Below are positions 36,529-49,365 of a stretch of DNA of 64,000 bases, piece after piece. Location of the stretch: contig LLEU01000033.1 of NCBI GenBank assembly GCA_001567505.1, positions 62,001-126,000 on the forward strand, given 5' to 3'. The translations under genes and the position numbers were made by a program. This stretch comes from Acidobacteria bacterium OLB17 (lineage in GTDB: Bacteria > Acidobacteriota > Blastocatellia > Pyrinomonadales > Pyrinomonadaceae). Within the stretch, counting starts at the first letter, position 1. Each line of letters opens with the position of its first letter. Under the pieces are notes generated by a model, which ran no database searches, had not been told where the DNA came from, and was given only the letters and a program-made list of their open reading frames with translations.

Positions 36529-37947
36529 ATGTCCACTAATGTGAACGGCACGGAAGTGTCGAAACGATCTCTGTTCTCAGTTATTAGGGAGGCGATCTCG
36601 GGTTCGGATCGCGATTTTACGACCGCGCCGTTGGGCACGGCCATCTTTCTGCTCGCGGTGCCGATGATCGTCGAGATGTTCGCCGAGAGCCTTTTTGCGA
36701 TCGTTGATATTTTCTTCGTTGCGCACATCGGAGCAGACGCCGTTGCAGTCGTCGGCATTACGGAATCGATGATGTTCCTCGTCTATTCGGTAGCGATCGG
36801 CATCGCGGTCGGTGCAACGGCGACCGTGGCACGACGTTTCGGCGAGGGCGACCTTGACGGCGCCGCGCGCACGGCGACGCACGCGATGTATCTCGGCCTC
36901 GCCGCATCAACGGTTCTCGGCGTGATCGGGCTGATCTTCGCCGCGGACTTTCTGAGGCTAATGGGCGCCGAGGAATCCGTCGTTGCGACCGGAACGACGT
37001 TCACGCAGATAATGCTTGGCGGCGATATGGTCGTGCTTGCGCTCTTCCTGCTGAACGCGATCTTTCGCGGAGCAGGCGATGCGGCGATCGCGATGAGGGT
37101 TCTTTGGCTTGCGAACATCCTGAACATCATCCTCGGGCCGTGCTTCATTCTGGGCCTCGGGCCGTTTCCCGAACTCGGCGTTACGGGAGCGGCGGTCGGG
37201 ACGGTTATCGGCCGCTTCTGCGGCGCTCTCTATGCGGCGTACTGCCTTTTCTTCGGCGACAGACGCATCAAGATCAGGGCCGAACATTGGCGCGTCGATC
37301 GAAGTCTGCTTTGGAGGCTCGTAAAGGTCTCGGCTCCTGCCGTACTGCAATTCTTCGTGCAGACGGCAAGCTGGATCGGACTCGTCCGCGTGGTCACGGG
37401 CTTCGGGACGACGGCCGTCGCCGGCTATCAGATCGGCATCAGAATGGTGATGTTCGCACTTCTTCCGTCGATCGGGCTTGCGAATGCGGCTGCGACGCTT
37501 GTCGGGCAAAACCTCGGGGCCGGAAAGCCCGACCGCGCCGAAGAGGCCGTTTGGAAGGCCGTCTTCTACAACGTCATCGTGCAGACGGCGATCGGCATCA
37601 TTTTCGTGATATTCGCGGGTTCTATCGCGTCCGTATTTACGACCGAGCCGGAAGTTCACGCCTACGCGACCGACGCCCTCCGCGTGATCGCATACGGATT
37701 CTTCTTCTACGCGGTCGGAATGGTGCTCGAGACGGCGTTCAACGGCGCAGGCGATACGATGACGCCGACATACATCGCTCTCGGCGTTTTCTGGCTCTTT
37801 GAGATACCGCTCGCGTACTTTCTTGCGTACTATCTCGAGCTCGGCGCGCACGGCGCCTTTTGGGCGATCACGATCGCCTTCTCGGTGCTCGCCGTCGTAT
37901 CGGCCGCGATCTTCAAACGCGGAAAGTGGAAGCTGAAAGTGGTTTAG
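36529..37947 (+). CDS. MATE-family multidrug/sodium antiporter
   Basis: 472 residues with twelve predicted transmembrane helices, the normal MATE length. Recognisable segments are LAVPMIVEMFAESLFAIVDIFFVAHIGADAVAVVGITES in the first two helices and the second-half equivalent SAPAVLQFFVQTASWIGLVRVV. The repeat QxxxxxANAAATLVGQNLGAGKPDRAEEAV is typical. It exports cationic drugs or natural products using Na+ or H+ gradient. A long leader with possible structure precedes it. Substrate cannot be told. Confidence 0.93.
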   Translation: MSTNVNGTEVSKRSLFSVIREAISGSDRDFTTAPLGTAIFLLAVPMIVEMFAESLFAIVDIFFVAHIGADAVAVVGITESMMFLVYSVAIGIAVGATATVARRFGEGDLDGAARTATHAMYLGLAASTVLGVIGLIFAADFLRLMGAEESVVATGTTFTQIMLGGDMVVLALFLLNAIFRGAGDAAIAMRVLWLANILNIILGPCFILGLGPFPELGVTGAAVGTVIGRFCGALYAAYCLFFGDRRIKIRAEHWRVDRSLLWRLVKVSAPAVLQFFVQTASWIGLVRVVTGFGTTAVAGYQIGIRMVMFALLPSIGLANAAATLVGQNLGAGKPDRAEEAVWKAVFYNVIVQTAIGIIFVIFAGSIASVFTTEPEVHAYATDALRVIAYGFFFYAVGMVLETAFNGAGDTMTPTYIALGVFWLFEIPLAYFLAYYLELGAHGAFWAITIAFSVLAVVSAAIFKRGKWKLKVV

Positions 37948-38007
37948 AGCGGATCGGTTCTCCCACGTATTTTCTTTGGCCCCGTGCCTTTGTGGTAAAA
38001 CCTTCCT

Positions 38008-38710
38008 ATGCGAAGAGAGGTGTTCCCCGACCCGAACGTTTACGACTTTCCCGAATGGGTCGAGATCGGGGAATATCTCTATCACGCGGAAGGCGTCGTT
38101 GCGTTCGGCACACCGCTCACGGTCGAGAATCTTCGCGAGGCGTATTCGAAAGGGATCTTTCCGTGGTACACGCCCGGCCTGCCGCTGCCATGGCATTCGC
38201 CCGACCCGCGCGCGATCCTCGTCTTTGACGAACTGACGATCCCACGAAGCCTCGCAAAGGCAAAGCGGCACTCCGATCTCTCCTTTACGATCGACCGGGA
38301 CTTCAGCGCCGTCATCAAGGCGTGTTCGGAAAGCGAGCGGCCCGACCAGCCGGGCACTTGGATCACGCCCGAATTCATCGAGGCCTACACCGCCCTGCAC
38401 AAGGCCGGGGACGCTCACAGCGTCGAGCCTGGAACGCCGCCGGCGACCTCGTCGGCGGACTCTACGGCGTCGATGCAGGCGGCGTGTTCTGCGGCGAATC
38501 TATGTTCTACCGCGAGCCGAATGCCTCAAAACTCGCCTTTCTATTCCTCGTCGAGACCTTACGCTCCCGCGGCGCCGCCTGGCTCGACATCCAGGTAATG
38601 ACCCCGCACCTCCGCACCCTCGCGCCCGCGAGATCTCGCGAGGTGAGTTTCTTCGGAGATTGCAGGCTGTCCGTCAGGAGCATGAACCGATATTTGCGCA
38701 CGAGGAGTAG
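38008..38710 (+). CDS. aat: Leucyl/phenylalanyl-tRNA-protein transferase (two frameshifts)
   Basis: About 234 residues if two single-base losses are restored. YSKGIFPWY near residue 47, PLPWHSPDPRAIL and TWITPEFIEAYTALH mark the N-terminal half. At about 38427 one G is missing; corrected, HSVEAWNAAGDLVGGLYGV continues into GGVFCGESMFYREPNASKLAFLFLVETL. At about 38622 another base is missing; corrected, GAREISRGEFLRRLQAV leads to the stop at 38710. Aat adds Leu or Phe to proteins with N-terminal Arg or Lys for ClpS/ClpAP degradation. Confidence 0.88.
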
Positions 38711-38760
38711 CTTGCCTACGATCGTCGATCGGTGCTACTTTTGTCGAGCAAGATCTACCG

Positions 38761-40679
38761 ATGAAATTCGACCAATACATCTCCCTCATCCGAGGCCTTG
38801 AGAAGAGCGCAGCTTCCAACAGAGGCTGGTATGAGATCCGCGTGATGTTGTTGACGATGCTCGGCTACGGCTACTTTTTCGGCCTGATCTTGCTCATGTT
38901 CGCGCCGATCGCGATCGTTGCGATCGGTTTTTGGTATGCGCCCGCGACTACGTGGGACCAGATTCTTTTGCTCACAAGATTGTGGTGGCTCATTGTTCCG
39001 GGCCTAACTATGTATTTTGGTTTTCTTGGAACGGCAGTCTTAGCGATCACGGCAAAGGTTCCCGATCCGGAAGGGACCGAGATACAACGGTCCGAAGCTC
39101 CTAAGTTGTTCGAGTTCGTCAACACGGCCTGCAAGGAGCTCAAGGCAAAAAAGCCAAAGAAGATACTCATTGACGACAGCTTCAATGCAGCGGTCGTCAC
39201 GATGCCAAAGCTCGGTATTTTCGGCCGCAAGGTGATCCTCTTGTTGGGGTTGCCAATGATGAAAGCACTTTCGCCCGAGCAACTTAAGGCGGTTTTGGCG
39301 CACGAGATCGGACACATTTCGGGAAAGCACGGCCTGTTTACGAAATGGGCTTATCAGATGCGGGAGGCTTGGGGGCGGCTGATCGAATCACAAGAGTTAG
39401 CCGGTCACAAATTCAGCTTCCTTTATAAAAAGTTCGTTGAGTGGTACTTCCCGTATTTCACGGCCTACTCGTTCGTCCTTATGCGCGAACATGAGAGAGA
39501 GGCCGACCGTGAAGCGGTCAACTTGGTCGGCAAGACCGCACTGGGCGAAGCATTGATCCTAGTCGAAACAAAGGAAAGGTCGCTCGCGGAAGAGTTCTGG
39601 GCCGCTGTACGTGAAGAGAATATCACCAACGATAAGCCGACCCTGCAGATCTTTTCACGAATGATCGCCGCGCTTTCGGTGGAGGATCCCGACCGCTCCC
39701 GGCCGTCACTTGAAAAGGCCCTTGCTGTCCCAACGGATCTTGAAGATACTCATCCGTCGCTTGCCGACCGCCTTCGTGCGATCGGCTACTGGACGGACGG
39801 TGAGCTGCCGCCTACACCAAGGCAGGTGAAGCGGACGCGGCGGCTTTCTTCATCGGCTCTCTCGAAGAGAAGTTGGTCTCCCAATTCAATACTGCCTGGG
39901 ATGAGGAGAACGCTCGAACTTGGACGCAAAGACACGAACATTTCCAGAAGACGCAGAAACGAGTAAACGAGCTGGAACAAAAGAGCCTTGCCGAAGATCT
40001 GACGATCGAAGAGCTCAACGAGATCGTCCGCTTTACTATTGAGAAGGACAGCGTCGCGGCCGCTATGCCCATTATCGAAGAGACGGTCAAACGTTTTCCG
40101 GACCAGCCCGTTGCCTTATACAACCGCGGCGGGGCCCGCCTTTCACTTGATGACGAGGCTGGACTGGCCGACCTTGAAAGGGCAGGTGAACTTGATAAGG
40201 AGCTTAAATACGATGGCTATCAGCTGGCGTTCAACTATCTCAGGAGCAAAGGCCGACTCGATGAAGCTTCCAAATATGCCGCTTTCCTCGAAGACCAACA
40301 GCAGCTCTATGTGAAAGCACAGGAGGAGCGAAACTCTGTAGAGCCCACCGACGCATTTGAAAAGCACGATCTAACGCAGGGCCTTATCGACTCTATTCCC
40401 AAAAAACTTGCCGGTTTGGAGGAGATCTCAGCGATATATGCGGCAAATAAGGTCGTTAGATACCTGCCGGAATTTCCCTTCCGAGTCGGGTTTATTGAAC
40501 TCCGTAATAAACAGCGCGGCGATGCCGACGAGCAGACCATTCTCAAGATAGTCTCGGACCGTCTCAATACAGGCGAGATCCATTTCTTTGTTGTGCTCAA
40601 CGGCAAATGGAAAGACCCCGAAAAGATCCTTGCAGACATGCCCGGAGCAAAGGTCTACGAGGCAAAGAGCAAAGCATAG
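38761..40679 (+). CDS. M48-family zinc metallopeptidase with TPR-like C-terminal region (frameshifted)
   Basis: About 639 residues read across a break near 39831. Two N-terminal transmembrane helices (about 34-60 and 75-98), then a zinc peptidase core with LAHEIGHISGKHG (HExxH) and the third ligand in EREADREAV. One added base at AAGCGGACG gives KADAAAFFIGSLEEKLVSQFN and continues in a long helical tail with TPR-like units (FPDQPVALYNRGGARL, ADLERAGELDKELKYDG). M48 proteins handle membrane or misfolded proteins. The N-terminal part shows somewhat lower GC than surrounding genes. Confidence 0.83.
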
Positions 40680-40778
40680 CGATCGAGCCCGGCCGCTTTG
40701 CGTTTAATACGAGCATCCTGCGAAACCGCTTCACTGATCCTCAGAAGGCGGTGCAAGGCAAGAATGTCCGCGTTGTGT

Positions 40779-41153
40779 TCAGGTGGATCGTGCGACCTTG
40801 ACCATACTGACAGTAAAGAGGGCGGCAAGGAGGAGATCGGTGATGGCGCCGATAAAGAATCCTCCGGCGGCCATGCGTCCGCTCAGGTAAAGGATGATGG
40901 CGGGAACTGCAAAGCCGAGCTTTTCGACGATCGCGATCGGTATCAACACGCGAAACGCGCTCGGGTCAAAGGCGACCACAAGAAACACAAGCTGAAAGGC
41001 CGTTGCCACGCCGAGAAAGCCGTAATAGAACTCGGGATGCGTTATCGCCGGCGGCGTTTCGGCCGCAACTCTGCTCTCAAGAAAGAATTGCGGCAGGAGG
41101 ACAAGAAGTCCCCATACTGCCGCGCCCAAAAATGTGTACCGTGCAAATTTCAT
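40779..41153 (-). CDS. Small integral membrane protein, 124 residues
   Basis: Four predicted transmembrane helices (about 6-24, 43-62, 69-90, 97-117) with almost no soluble part. No family motif is recognised. A cluster of Pro/Ala between helices 1 and 2 (ETPPAITHPEFYYGF) is the only long loop. It lies 66 bp downstream of gyrB on the same strand but is probably separately transcribed. Function unknown. Confidence 0.65.
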   Translation of the reverse strand: MKFARYTFLGAAVWGLLVLLPQFFLESRVAAETPPAITHPEFYYGFLGVATAFQLVFLVVAFDPSAFRVLIPIAIVEKLGFAVPAIILYLSGRMAAGGFFIGAITDLLLAALFTVSMVKVARST

Positions 41154-41219
41154 AGCGGGCGGAATCTTTTGATCGAAGTGCCGCCGATGCGGACGGTCAT
41201 ATCCGGGAGCCGCATACCG

Positions 41220-43670
<2,451 letters not shown>

Positions 43671-43754
43671 CTAAACAAGTTATGCGTGTTTTTGCCTTGA
43701 GCGGGCGATGCCTCTATCGGGAGGAGAAACACTTTTAGCCTTCAAGTCATTATT

Positions 43755-44909
43755 TTAGCACTTTTTGGCCGTAAAACACAGCCAAAAACAACGCCGGGAG
43801 CTCCATCTTATCGAGCTTTTGCAGTGCCGCCGGAGACGAAAAAAAACGCGTGCTCCGGCCCCAAAACGCTCGACGAGGCTCTCTTTTGACGTCGTAACGA
43901 AGGTCTGCGTCTTCCCGGCGAGGAAATCGAGCAGGTGGGCGATCCGAGCGTAATCAAGTTCCGCATCGATATCGTCGATCAGGAAGAGCGGATACTCGCC
44001 CCGCGTCGCCTCAAAAACGGCGACCTCGGCAAGCAGCAAGATCAGAAGAGCGCTTCTCTGTTGGCCGGCCGAACCGAATTTTCGCAGGTCGCGGCCGTCG
44101 AACGTAATATCGAGGTCGTCGCGGTGCGGCCCAACGAGCGCGTGTCCGGCGATCAGTTCGGCCTGCACGCGCAAATGCAGACGCTCGCGGATGAGTTCGG
44201 CGTACGCGGTAAGATCGCCCTTGCCTTCAAGCGAGGACGCGTACCGGATCGCGACCTCTTCGCGGCCAAAGAGCTTCCGTTCGAGGACCTCATTCAGACG
44301 CTCGATAAATCGCACGCGAGCCTTGTGAATATGCGTCGCAAGCCGCGCAAGCTGGTCATTCCAGGGCTCAAGAAGTTCGGCCGTCTTCTCGACGGTCCAG
44401 CCTTCGTCGCGTGCGGTTTGCAGGAGCGAGCTTTTCTGACGGATCACCCGCGAATAGTCCGCCGCCGTCTGCACAAATGGCGGATGAAGCCCGGTAATTC
44501 CGGCATCGAGGAATCGCCTGCGTGCTTCTGGCGTTCCGCGCACGATGTCGAGTTCATCGGCCGTGAATCTCACCGCGAAAAGATGGCCGAGGTAACGCGC
44601 CGCAGTTTCCTTTTTGTCGTTGATCGTCAAGATCTTTGTGCTGCCGTCGATCGCGACCTGCAATTTTCGCGTGAGCTCGGGCGATTCGGCGACCCGGCCC
44701 GAGACGATCGCGAGCCGCTCGTCGAATCTGACAGTCTCGGCGAGCTTTGACGTCCGAAAGGAGCGCGTCGTCGCCAGCAGGCCGATCGCCTCGAGCCAGT
44801 TCGTCTTCCCCTCGCCGTTCGCACCAAAAAGCACATTGAGCCCGTCGGCGAAAGTGAGTTCACCGCTCAAATTCCTGAAATTTGAAGCATTTATGGACTT
44901 TAGCCGCAT
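43755..44909 (-). CDS. recF: DNA replication and repair protein RecF (C-terminal frameshift)
   Basis: The ATG at 44909 gives MRLKSINASNFRN, the standard start; a GTG 27 bp upstream is the alternative. Walker A GANGEGKTNWLEAI near residue 33 and the signature GSAGQQRSALLILLLAE with IDDIDAELD (Walker B) are intact. As sequenced the frame ends at 43755 with unrelated residues. Removing one base of the A8 run at 43839-43846 gives ARVFFVSGGTAKAR and a stop at 43808, the expected RecF length and ending. Works in gap repair; linked to gyrB as in many bacteria. Confidence 0.93.
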   Translation of the reverse strand: MRLKSINASNFRNLSGELTFADGLNVLFGANGEGKTNWLEAIGLLATTRSFRTSKLAETVRFDERLAIVSGRVAESPELTRKLQVAIDGSTKILTINDKKETAARYLGHLFAVRFTADELDIVRGTPEARRRFLDAGITGLHPPFVQTAADYSRVIRQKSSLLQTARDEGWTVEKTAELLEPWNDQLARLATHIHKARVRFIERLNEVLERKLFGREEVAIRYASSLEGKGDLTAYAELIRERLHLRVQAELIAGHALVGPHRDDLDITFDGRDLRKFGSAGQQRSALLILLLAEVAVFEATRGEYPLFLIDDIDAELDYARIAHLLDFLAGKTQTFVTTSKESLVERFGAGARVFFRLRRHCKSSIRWSSRRCFWLCFTAKKC

Positions 44910-45080
44910 TACCGAGCGAAGAATCGAGTTTAGCACGCCGAAGCGCGAGTGTCCGCACAGGATGGGCCAATGGTTTTCTGGAGGATCTGCAGCGTTAAAA
45001 CTTTTTTAATACTATGGGGTTTATCCCCACGGCGCTCAGCTTTGAGCCTGCCGATCTCGCCCTGCGAAGCGGTCCCGAAA

Positions 45081-45611
45081 ATGCATAAATTTCTGCTCAT
45101 TGCAACATTCCTTGCCGCACTATGCATCCCCGCGGCCGCGCAGAACAAACTCACCGTCGGCACCGAAGCTCCCGGCTTTTCCGCCGCGGCGCTCGACGGC
45201 ACGCAGTTCGAACTTGCCTCAGCCCGAGGAAAGGTCGTGCTCGTAACATTCTGGTCAACACGCTGCGCGATATGCCAAAGCGAGATCCCGAAGCTGAACG
45301 GCCTGCGGGCCCGTTTCGTCGGGAAGAATGTCGAGTTCCTCGCCCTTTCGATGGAACCGGCTGGCCGCATCGATCAGTTCTTAAAGAAGCACCGTTTCGA
45401 TTTTCGCATCCTTTCGGACAGCTTCGACGTCGTGCTTAAATACGCCGACCGTGACAAAGCGGGAAATATCGAGATGGGCTTTCCTGCCTATTTCCTAATT
45501 GACTCACAGGGCAAGATCGCCTTCAAGGACAGCGGTTGGGATCACACCGCTGACATCGAGACGAAGATCAATTCCCTCCTTTCGCTGCAGAATACCGCCG
45601 CCGCTCAGTAG
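45081..45611 (+). CDS. TlpA/ResA-like exported thioredoxin-fold protein
   Basis: 176 residues from the ATG at 45081, which gives a signal peptide (KFLLIATFLAALCIPAAAQ). The thioredoxin fold has the redox centre STRCAICQSE (CAIC) near residue 66, VGTEAPGFSAAALDG upstream and GFPAYFLIDSQGKI containing the cis-proline. Likely a periplasmic thiol-disulfide reductase/peroxiredoxin-type protein; the linear AhpC-TSA class cannot be excluded. Monocistronic, divergent from recF, with the tRNA-Ser gene 106 bp downstream. Confidence 0.87.
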   Translation: MHKFLLIATFLAALCIPAAAQNKLTVGTEAPGFSAAALDGTQFELASARGKVVLVTFWSTRCAICQSEIPKLNGLRARFVGKNVEFLALSMEPAGRIDQFLKKHRFDFRILSDSFDVVLKYADRDKAGNIEMGFPAYFLIDSQGKIAFKDSGWDHTADIETKINSLLSLQNTAAAQ

Positions 45612-45717
45612 AGAGACACCAACATCCACGTTCAGTTTCGAATCAGTCGCCCGGCCGCGGATCGGCCTAGCTTTTTTCGCGCTTGTTGCGATATATTCTT
45701 AACTTCCCGCTCTTTGC

Positions 45718-45803
45718 GGAGAGGTAGCCTAATTGGTAAGGCAGTAGTCTTGAAAACTACCGCGGGAAACCGCTTGCAGGTTCGAGTCCTGTCCTCTCCG
45801 CCA
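45718..45803 (+). tRNA. tRNA-Ser (UGA)
   Basis: Acceptor stem GGAGAGG pairs with CCTCTCC and is followed by G and an encoded CCA (45801-45803). D-arm GCC-TAATTGGTAA-GGC, anticodon stem GTAGT/ACTAC with loop CTTGAAA (anticodon TGA), long variable arm GCGG-GAAA-CCGC and T-arm GCAGG-TTCGAGT-CCTGT are all present. The extra arm and anticodon agree on serine. Confidence 0.95.
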
Positions 45804-45872
45804 CTCGCTTCTCATCACGGCACACATCGCGCAATGCTTGCCCGTTCGAATGTTTTCGCCTAAACTCTCATA

Positions 45873-45890
45873 TGAATGAATACTCATTCA
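45873..45890. promoter_or_regulatory. FadR (TetR-type) operator
   Basis: TGAATGA-atac-TCATTCA, a perfect dyad 17 bp upstream of the TetR gene. It fits the FadR consensus TGAATGAMTANTCATTCA known from Bacillus-type FadR. Position suggests autoregulation and control of fadD. Confidence 0.82.
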
Positions 45891-45906
45891 CCCACCTGAG
45901 GTCATT

Positions 45907-46518
45907 ATGGCGCGAGCAGCTAGGCAAACAGCAAAGAACGGAGTTTCTGACAAACGCGAGGCGATCCTGCGCGCCGGGATAAAGGTATTCGCGGCCAAGG
46001 GATTCTTCAATTCGAAGGTCGCGGACGTCGCGGCCGAAGCGGGCGTAGCCGACGGAACGGTCTATCTATATTTCAAGGGAAAGGACGACATCCTTCATTC
46101 GATCTTTGACCGAGCAATGGCGGAGTTCATTGCCGAAGGGCGACGCGAGCTAGAGAATATCGACGATCCCGTTCGTCAGATCGCGAAGATCGCCGAGGTT
46201 CATCTTTCGCGGCTCGGCGCAGATCGAGCTCTTGCGGTCGTATTCCAGATAGAGCTTCGCGGCTCGACGAAGTTTATGGAGGAATTCTCGGCGGCGGCCT
46301 TTGCCGAGTATCTCGAGATCATTCGCAAGACGATCGAAGCGGGCCAGAAGCGCGGCGTCTTTCGCTCGGACGTAAAGCCTGTTCTCGCGGCGAAGATGTT
46401 CTACGGCGCGCTCGACGAGATGGTCACGAACTGGATCTTGTCGAAAAAGGCCTATCCGCTCGAACCGCTTGCAGGCGAGGTCGTGAAAGTTTTTGTCGGA
46501 GGACTCAAAGCTCAATGA
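45907..46518 (+). CDS. fadR: TetR-family fatty-acid regulator FadR
   Basis: 203 residues. The N-terminal TetR helix-turn-helix is AILRAGIKVFAAKGFFNSKVADVAAEAGVADGTVYLYFKGKDDIL, and the C-terminal all-helical domain resembles FadR/PsrA ligand domains (ELRGSTKFMEEFSAAAFAEYLEIIRK). Long-chain acyl-CoA would release it from DNA. Support is strong: a FadR-type operator lies 17 bp upstream and fadD overlaps its stop codon by 4 bp. The operator likely represses this two-gene operon until fatty acids appear. Confidence 0.9.
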   Translation: MARAARQTAKNGVSDKREAILRAGIKVFAAKGFFNSKVADVAAEAGVADGTVYLYFKGKDDILHSIFDRAMAEFIAEGRRELENIDDPVRQIAKIAEVHLSRLGADRALAVVFQIELRGSTKFMEEFSAAAFAEYLEIIRKTIEAGQKRGVFRSDVKPVLAAKMFYGALDEMVTNWILSKKAYPLEPLAGEVVKVFVGGLKAQ

Positions 46519-48379
46519 AAGCTGCCCCGCACAGCTATCGTATCGAGAGATCTATGCCGGAACATCGCGGCGAACCGCTTTTTGCGAATGAACCCGCGAC
46601 CTTGCCGGCGCTCTTTCTCTACGCGGCCGAGAAATTCGACCGCAGCGACGCTCTCAATTACAAACGCGACGGCAAGTGGCATCACATCTCGTCAAAAGAG
46701 GTCGTTCGACGCTCGGAGAACATCGCGCTCGGGCTTCACGCTCTTGGCATAAAGAAAGGCGAACGCGTCGCCATCTTCGCGCCGAATTCGCCCGAATGGA
46801 CGCTCGCTGATGCAGGTTGTCAGTTCGCGGGTATCATCGACGTGCCGATCTACCCGACGCTCTCGCCCGCACAGGTGCAGTACATCCTGCGGGATTCGTC
46901 GTCGAGGGTGCTTTTTGTCGATACGCCCGAAGCATACGAAAGGGTTCGCGCGGCCGCAGAAGATTGCGAGGCTCTTGAGCACATCATTTTCTTTGGCGTA
47001 GCGGACGACGCGGCAAATTCCATTTCGCTTGGCGAGCTTGAACAGAGCGGCGGAACGCTTCGGGCCGAGCGGCCGGAGCTCATCGCCGAGCTTGCCAACG
47101 CCGTCGAACCCGAAGATATCGCGACGCTCATCTACACAAGCGGCACGACCGGCGAACCGAAAGGCGTGATGCTGTCGCACACGAATCTGATCTCGAACGC
47201 GATCGACGCAAGCAACCAGGTCGGCTTCTCGTCCGCGGACACGTGCCTTTCCGTACTGCCGCTCTCGCACGTTTTCGAGCGGACGGGAATGTACCTGTAC
47301 TTTGTGAACGGCATGGCCGTCTATTGCGCGGAATCGGTCGAGAAGGTTCCCGACAACCTGAAAGAGATCCGCCCGACGATAATCCTCGGCGTGCCGCGCA
47401 TCTTCGAGAAGGTCTTCGAGAAGGCACGACTGAAGGCGGCACGGTCGAGCACCGTGCTTGCGCGCATTTTTGATTTTGCTATCGACTCCGCAAAGCGATA
47501 TGCGATCGGCCTTGAGGCCGGAGACCTTTCGGCCGGCGTGAAACTGCGGCATAAGATCGCAGATAGGCTCGTGCTGCGAAAGCTGCGGGATGTTTTCGGC
47601 GGCCGCCTGCGTTACTGCATCACGGGCGGCGCCGCGCTTGCCGACGAAATATATCTGATCTTTACGGGTGCGGGCCTCGCGATCATGCAGGGTTACGGAA
47701 TGACAGAAACATCGCCCGTGATCTCGGCGAACAGCCCTGCCTCGAAGCGCCTCGGTTCGGTCGGCGTTCCCATCCGAAATGCCGAGGTACGCATCGCCGC
47801 CGACGGCGAGATCGAGGTGCGCTCGCCCGGCGTTATGCGCGGATATTTCAACAAGCCCGAAGCGACGGCCGAGCCTTCACCTCGGACGGCTGGCTTCGCA
47901 CGGGCGATATCGGCCGCATCGACGAGGACGGATTCCTTTTCATTACCGACCGCAAGAAGGAGCTTTTCAAGACCTCGGGCGGCAAGTACATAGCGCCTTC
48001 GCCGATCGAGCAAATGATACGTTCTTCGCGTTTCGTTAGTCAGGTCGTGTTGGTCGGGAACGAACGCAAGTTTCCCGCGGCGCTCATCGTGCCGAATTTC
48101 GAGATGCTCGCCTCATACGCAGAACTCAAAGGGCTCGACCTCAAAACGCCCGCAGAACTCTGCAAGAGCGAGCGCATTCACGACCTTCTCGAACGACAGG
48201 TCGCCGAGGCGACCGAAGGCCTTTCGCAGTTCGAGCGCGTCAAGAAGATCGCTCTCCTTGAACGCGAACTAACGGTCGAGAGCGGCGAGCTTACGCCGAC
48301 GCTGAAGGTTAAACGCAGGGTCGTCGATGAGAATTATCGCGATGTGATCGACAGCCTGTATTCCCAAAAGGATCAATAA
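46515..48379 (+). CDS. fadD: Long-chain fatty acid-CoA ligase (frameshifted)
   Basis: About 622 residues read across a break near 47873. The start ATG 46515 overlaps the fadR stop (ATGA), indicating coupled translation. AMP-binding P-loop YTSGTTGEPKGVMLSH, QGYGMTETSP and GSVGVPI are present. At GCCGAGCCTTC a base is missing; restored, the frame reads [40 protein letters not shown], then ends at 48379 with DENYRDVIDSLY. Activates fatty acids for beta-oxidation or lipid synthesis. Ends 7 bp inside the convergent export gene. Confidence 0.91.
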
Positions 48380-49365
48380 AGAACGCGAGTGCCGAGCCCG
48401 TTGCCGACGCTTGAAAGAGCCGTGCGGCTTGCACCTGTCACAATATCGAGGATCGTCTGCGCGATGCTCTTCTTGTTCTTATCGACCTCGACGATGTCAT
48501 ACGGTTGGAGCATCACGTCCTTTTGTTCGCCTTTTTTGATCAGGTCGTAATTGGCCGAGATGATCTCGCGGTCTTTCGAGCCGGGCTTTAGGCGATAGAT
48601 CTTTATGTCCTTCGTCTTTGCCTCGCGGCGGACGCCGCCGATCTTTGCGATCGCCTCGGTGAGCGAAAGGCCGCCTTCTTTGAGGAAAATTCCCTGCGGC
48701 TGGACGACCTCGCCCGTGATGTAAACTGGCGGCGCTTTCTGAACGACGATCACGTCGCCTGGATAGATGATCGGATTCGCTTCATCAAGGCCCTGCTTGA
48801 TCTCATTCAGGCTGAAGACGCGCGACGGCACATCGCCGGGGTCACCTGTCATACTCTTCCAATTCGCATCCTCATCGCGCGACTTTTCGCACAAGGGCGG
48901 CTGCGTCCGAAAGACCTGGACGGTCCCGCCTGCCTGTTCGGTGACATCGCCCGAGAACGCGATCAACTCGAGCAGCGTCGCCTTTCGCATAAGGACGACC
49001 TGCTGCGGCGTTCGCACCTCGCCGTAGATAGTTGCGGGCGGACGGCTTTTCCGCTCCGTAACGCGAAGGCTCAACTGCGGATTTCTGAGGTATTTTGCGA
49101 GAAGGTCGTTGACCTCCTTTCGCAAGCCGCGTTCCGACTGGCATTTCGCGATGACAGGCGCCTCCGAGAACGGTACTTGTATCTGCCCGTTCTCATCGAC
49201 GGTCGCGACGAAATCGAACTGCGGCTCGCCCAGGACCTTGCCCGTTATCTCGTCGCCCGGGCCGATAAGATAGGCTTGTTCATCGGCTTGAGGCGGCTTC
49301 GGCGTCTGCGCAAAGGCCGCAAGGGCAAGCAACACGATCACAAAAACGGCAGATAATACTTTCAT
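48373..49365 (-). CDS. Wza-type polysaccharide export protein (SLBB domains)
   Basis: 330 residues from the ATG at 49365, which gives a signal peptide (VLSAVFVIVLLALAAFAQ); the longer frame is rejected. The Poly_export domain is YLIGPGDEITGKVLGEPQFDFVATVDENGQIQVPF. Two SLBB domains follow, with GEVRTPQQVVLMRKATLLELIAFSGDVT and GEVVQPQGIFLKEGGLSLTEAIAKIGGV. No lipobox cysteine is visible, unlike Wza itself. It would form part of an outer-membrane channel for capsule or exopolysaccharide. Lies next to capD-like and galE genes, transcribed divergently. Confidence 0.9.
   Translation of the reverse strand: MKVLSAVFVIVLLALAAFAQTPKPPQADEQAYLIGPGDEITGKVLGEPQFDFVATVDENGQIQVPFSEAPVIAKCQSERGLRKEVNDLLAKYLRNPQLSLRVTERKSRPPATIYGEVRTPQQVVLMRKATLLELIAFSGDVTEQAGGTVQVFRTQPPLCEKSRDEDANWKSMTGDPGDVPSRVFSLNEIKQGLDEANPIIYPGDVIVVQKAPPVYITGEVVQPQGIFLKEGGLSLTEAIAKIGGVRREAKTKDIKIYRLKPGSKDREIISANYDLIKKGEQKDVMLQPYDIVEVDKNKKSIAQTILDIVTGASRTALSSVGNGLGTRVLY

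Noticed and set aside
36958..38418. A 486-codon open frame on the minus strand opposite the MATE transporter
   Set aside because: It is Arg/Asp/Glu-rich with no domain, and mirrors a clear membrane protein. High GC makes long antisense frames common here.
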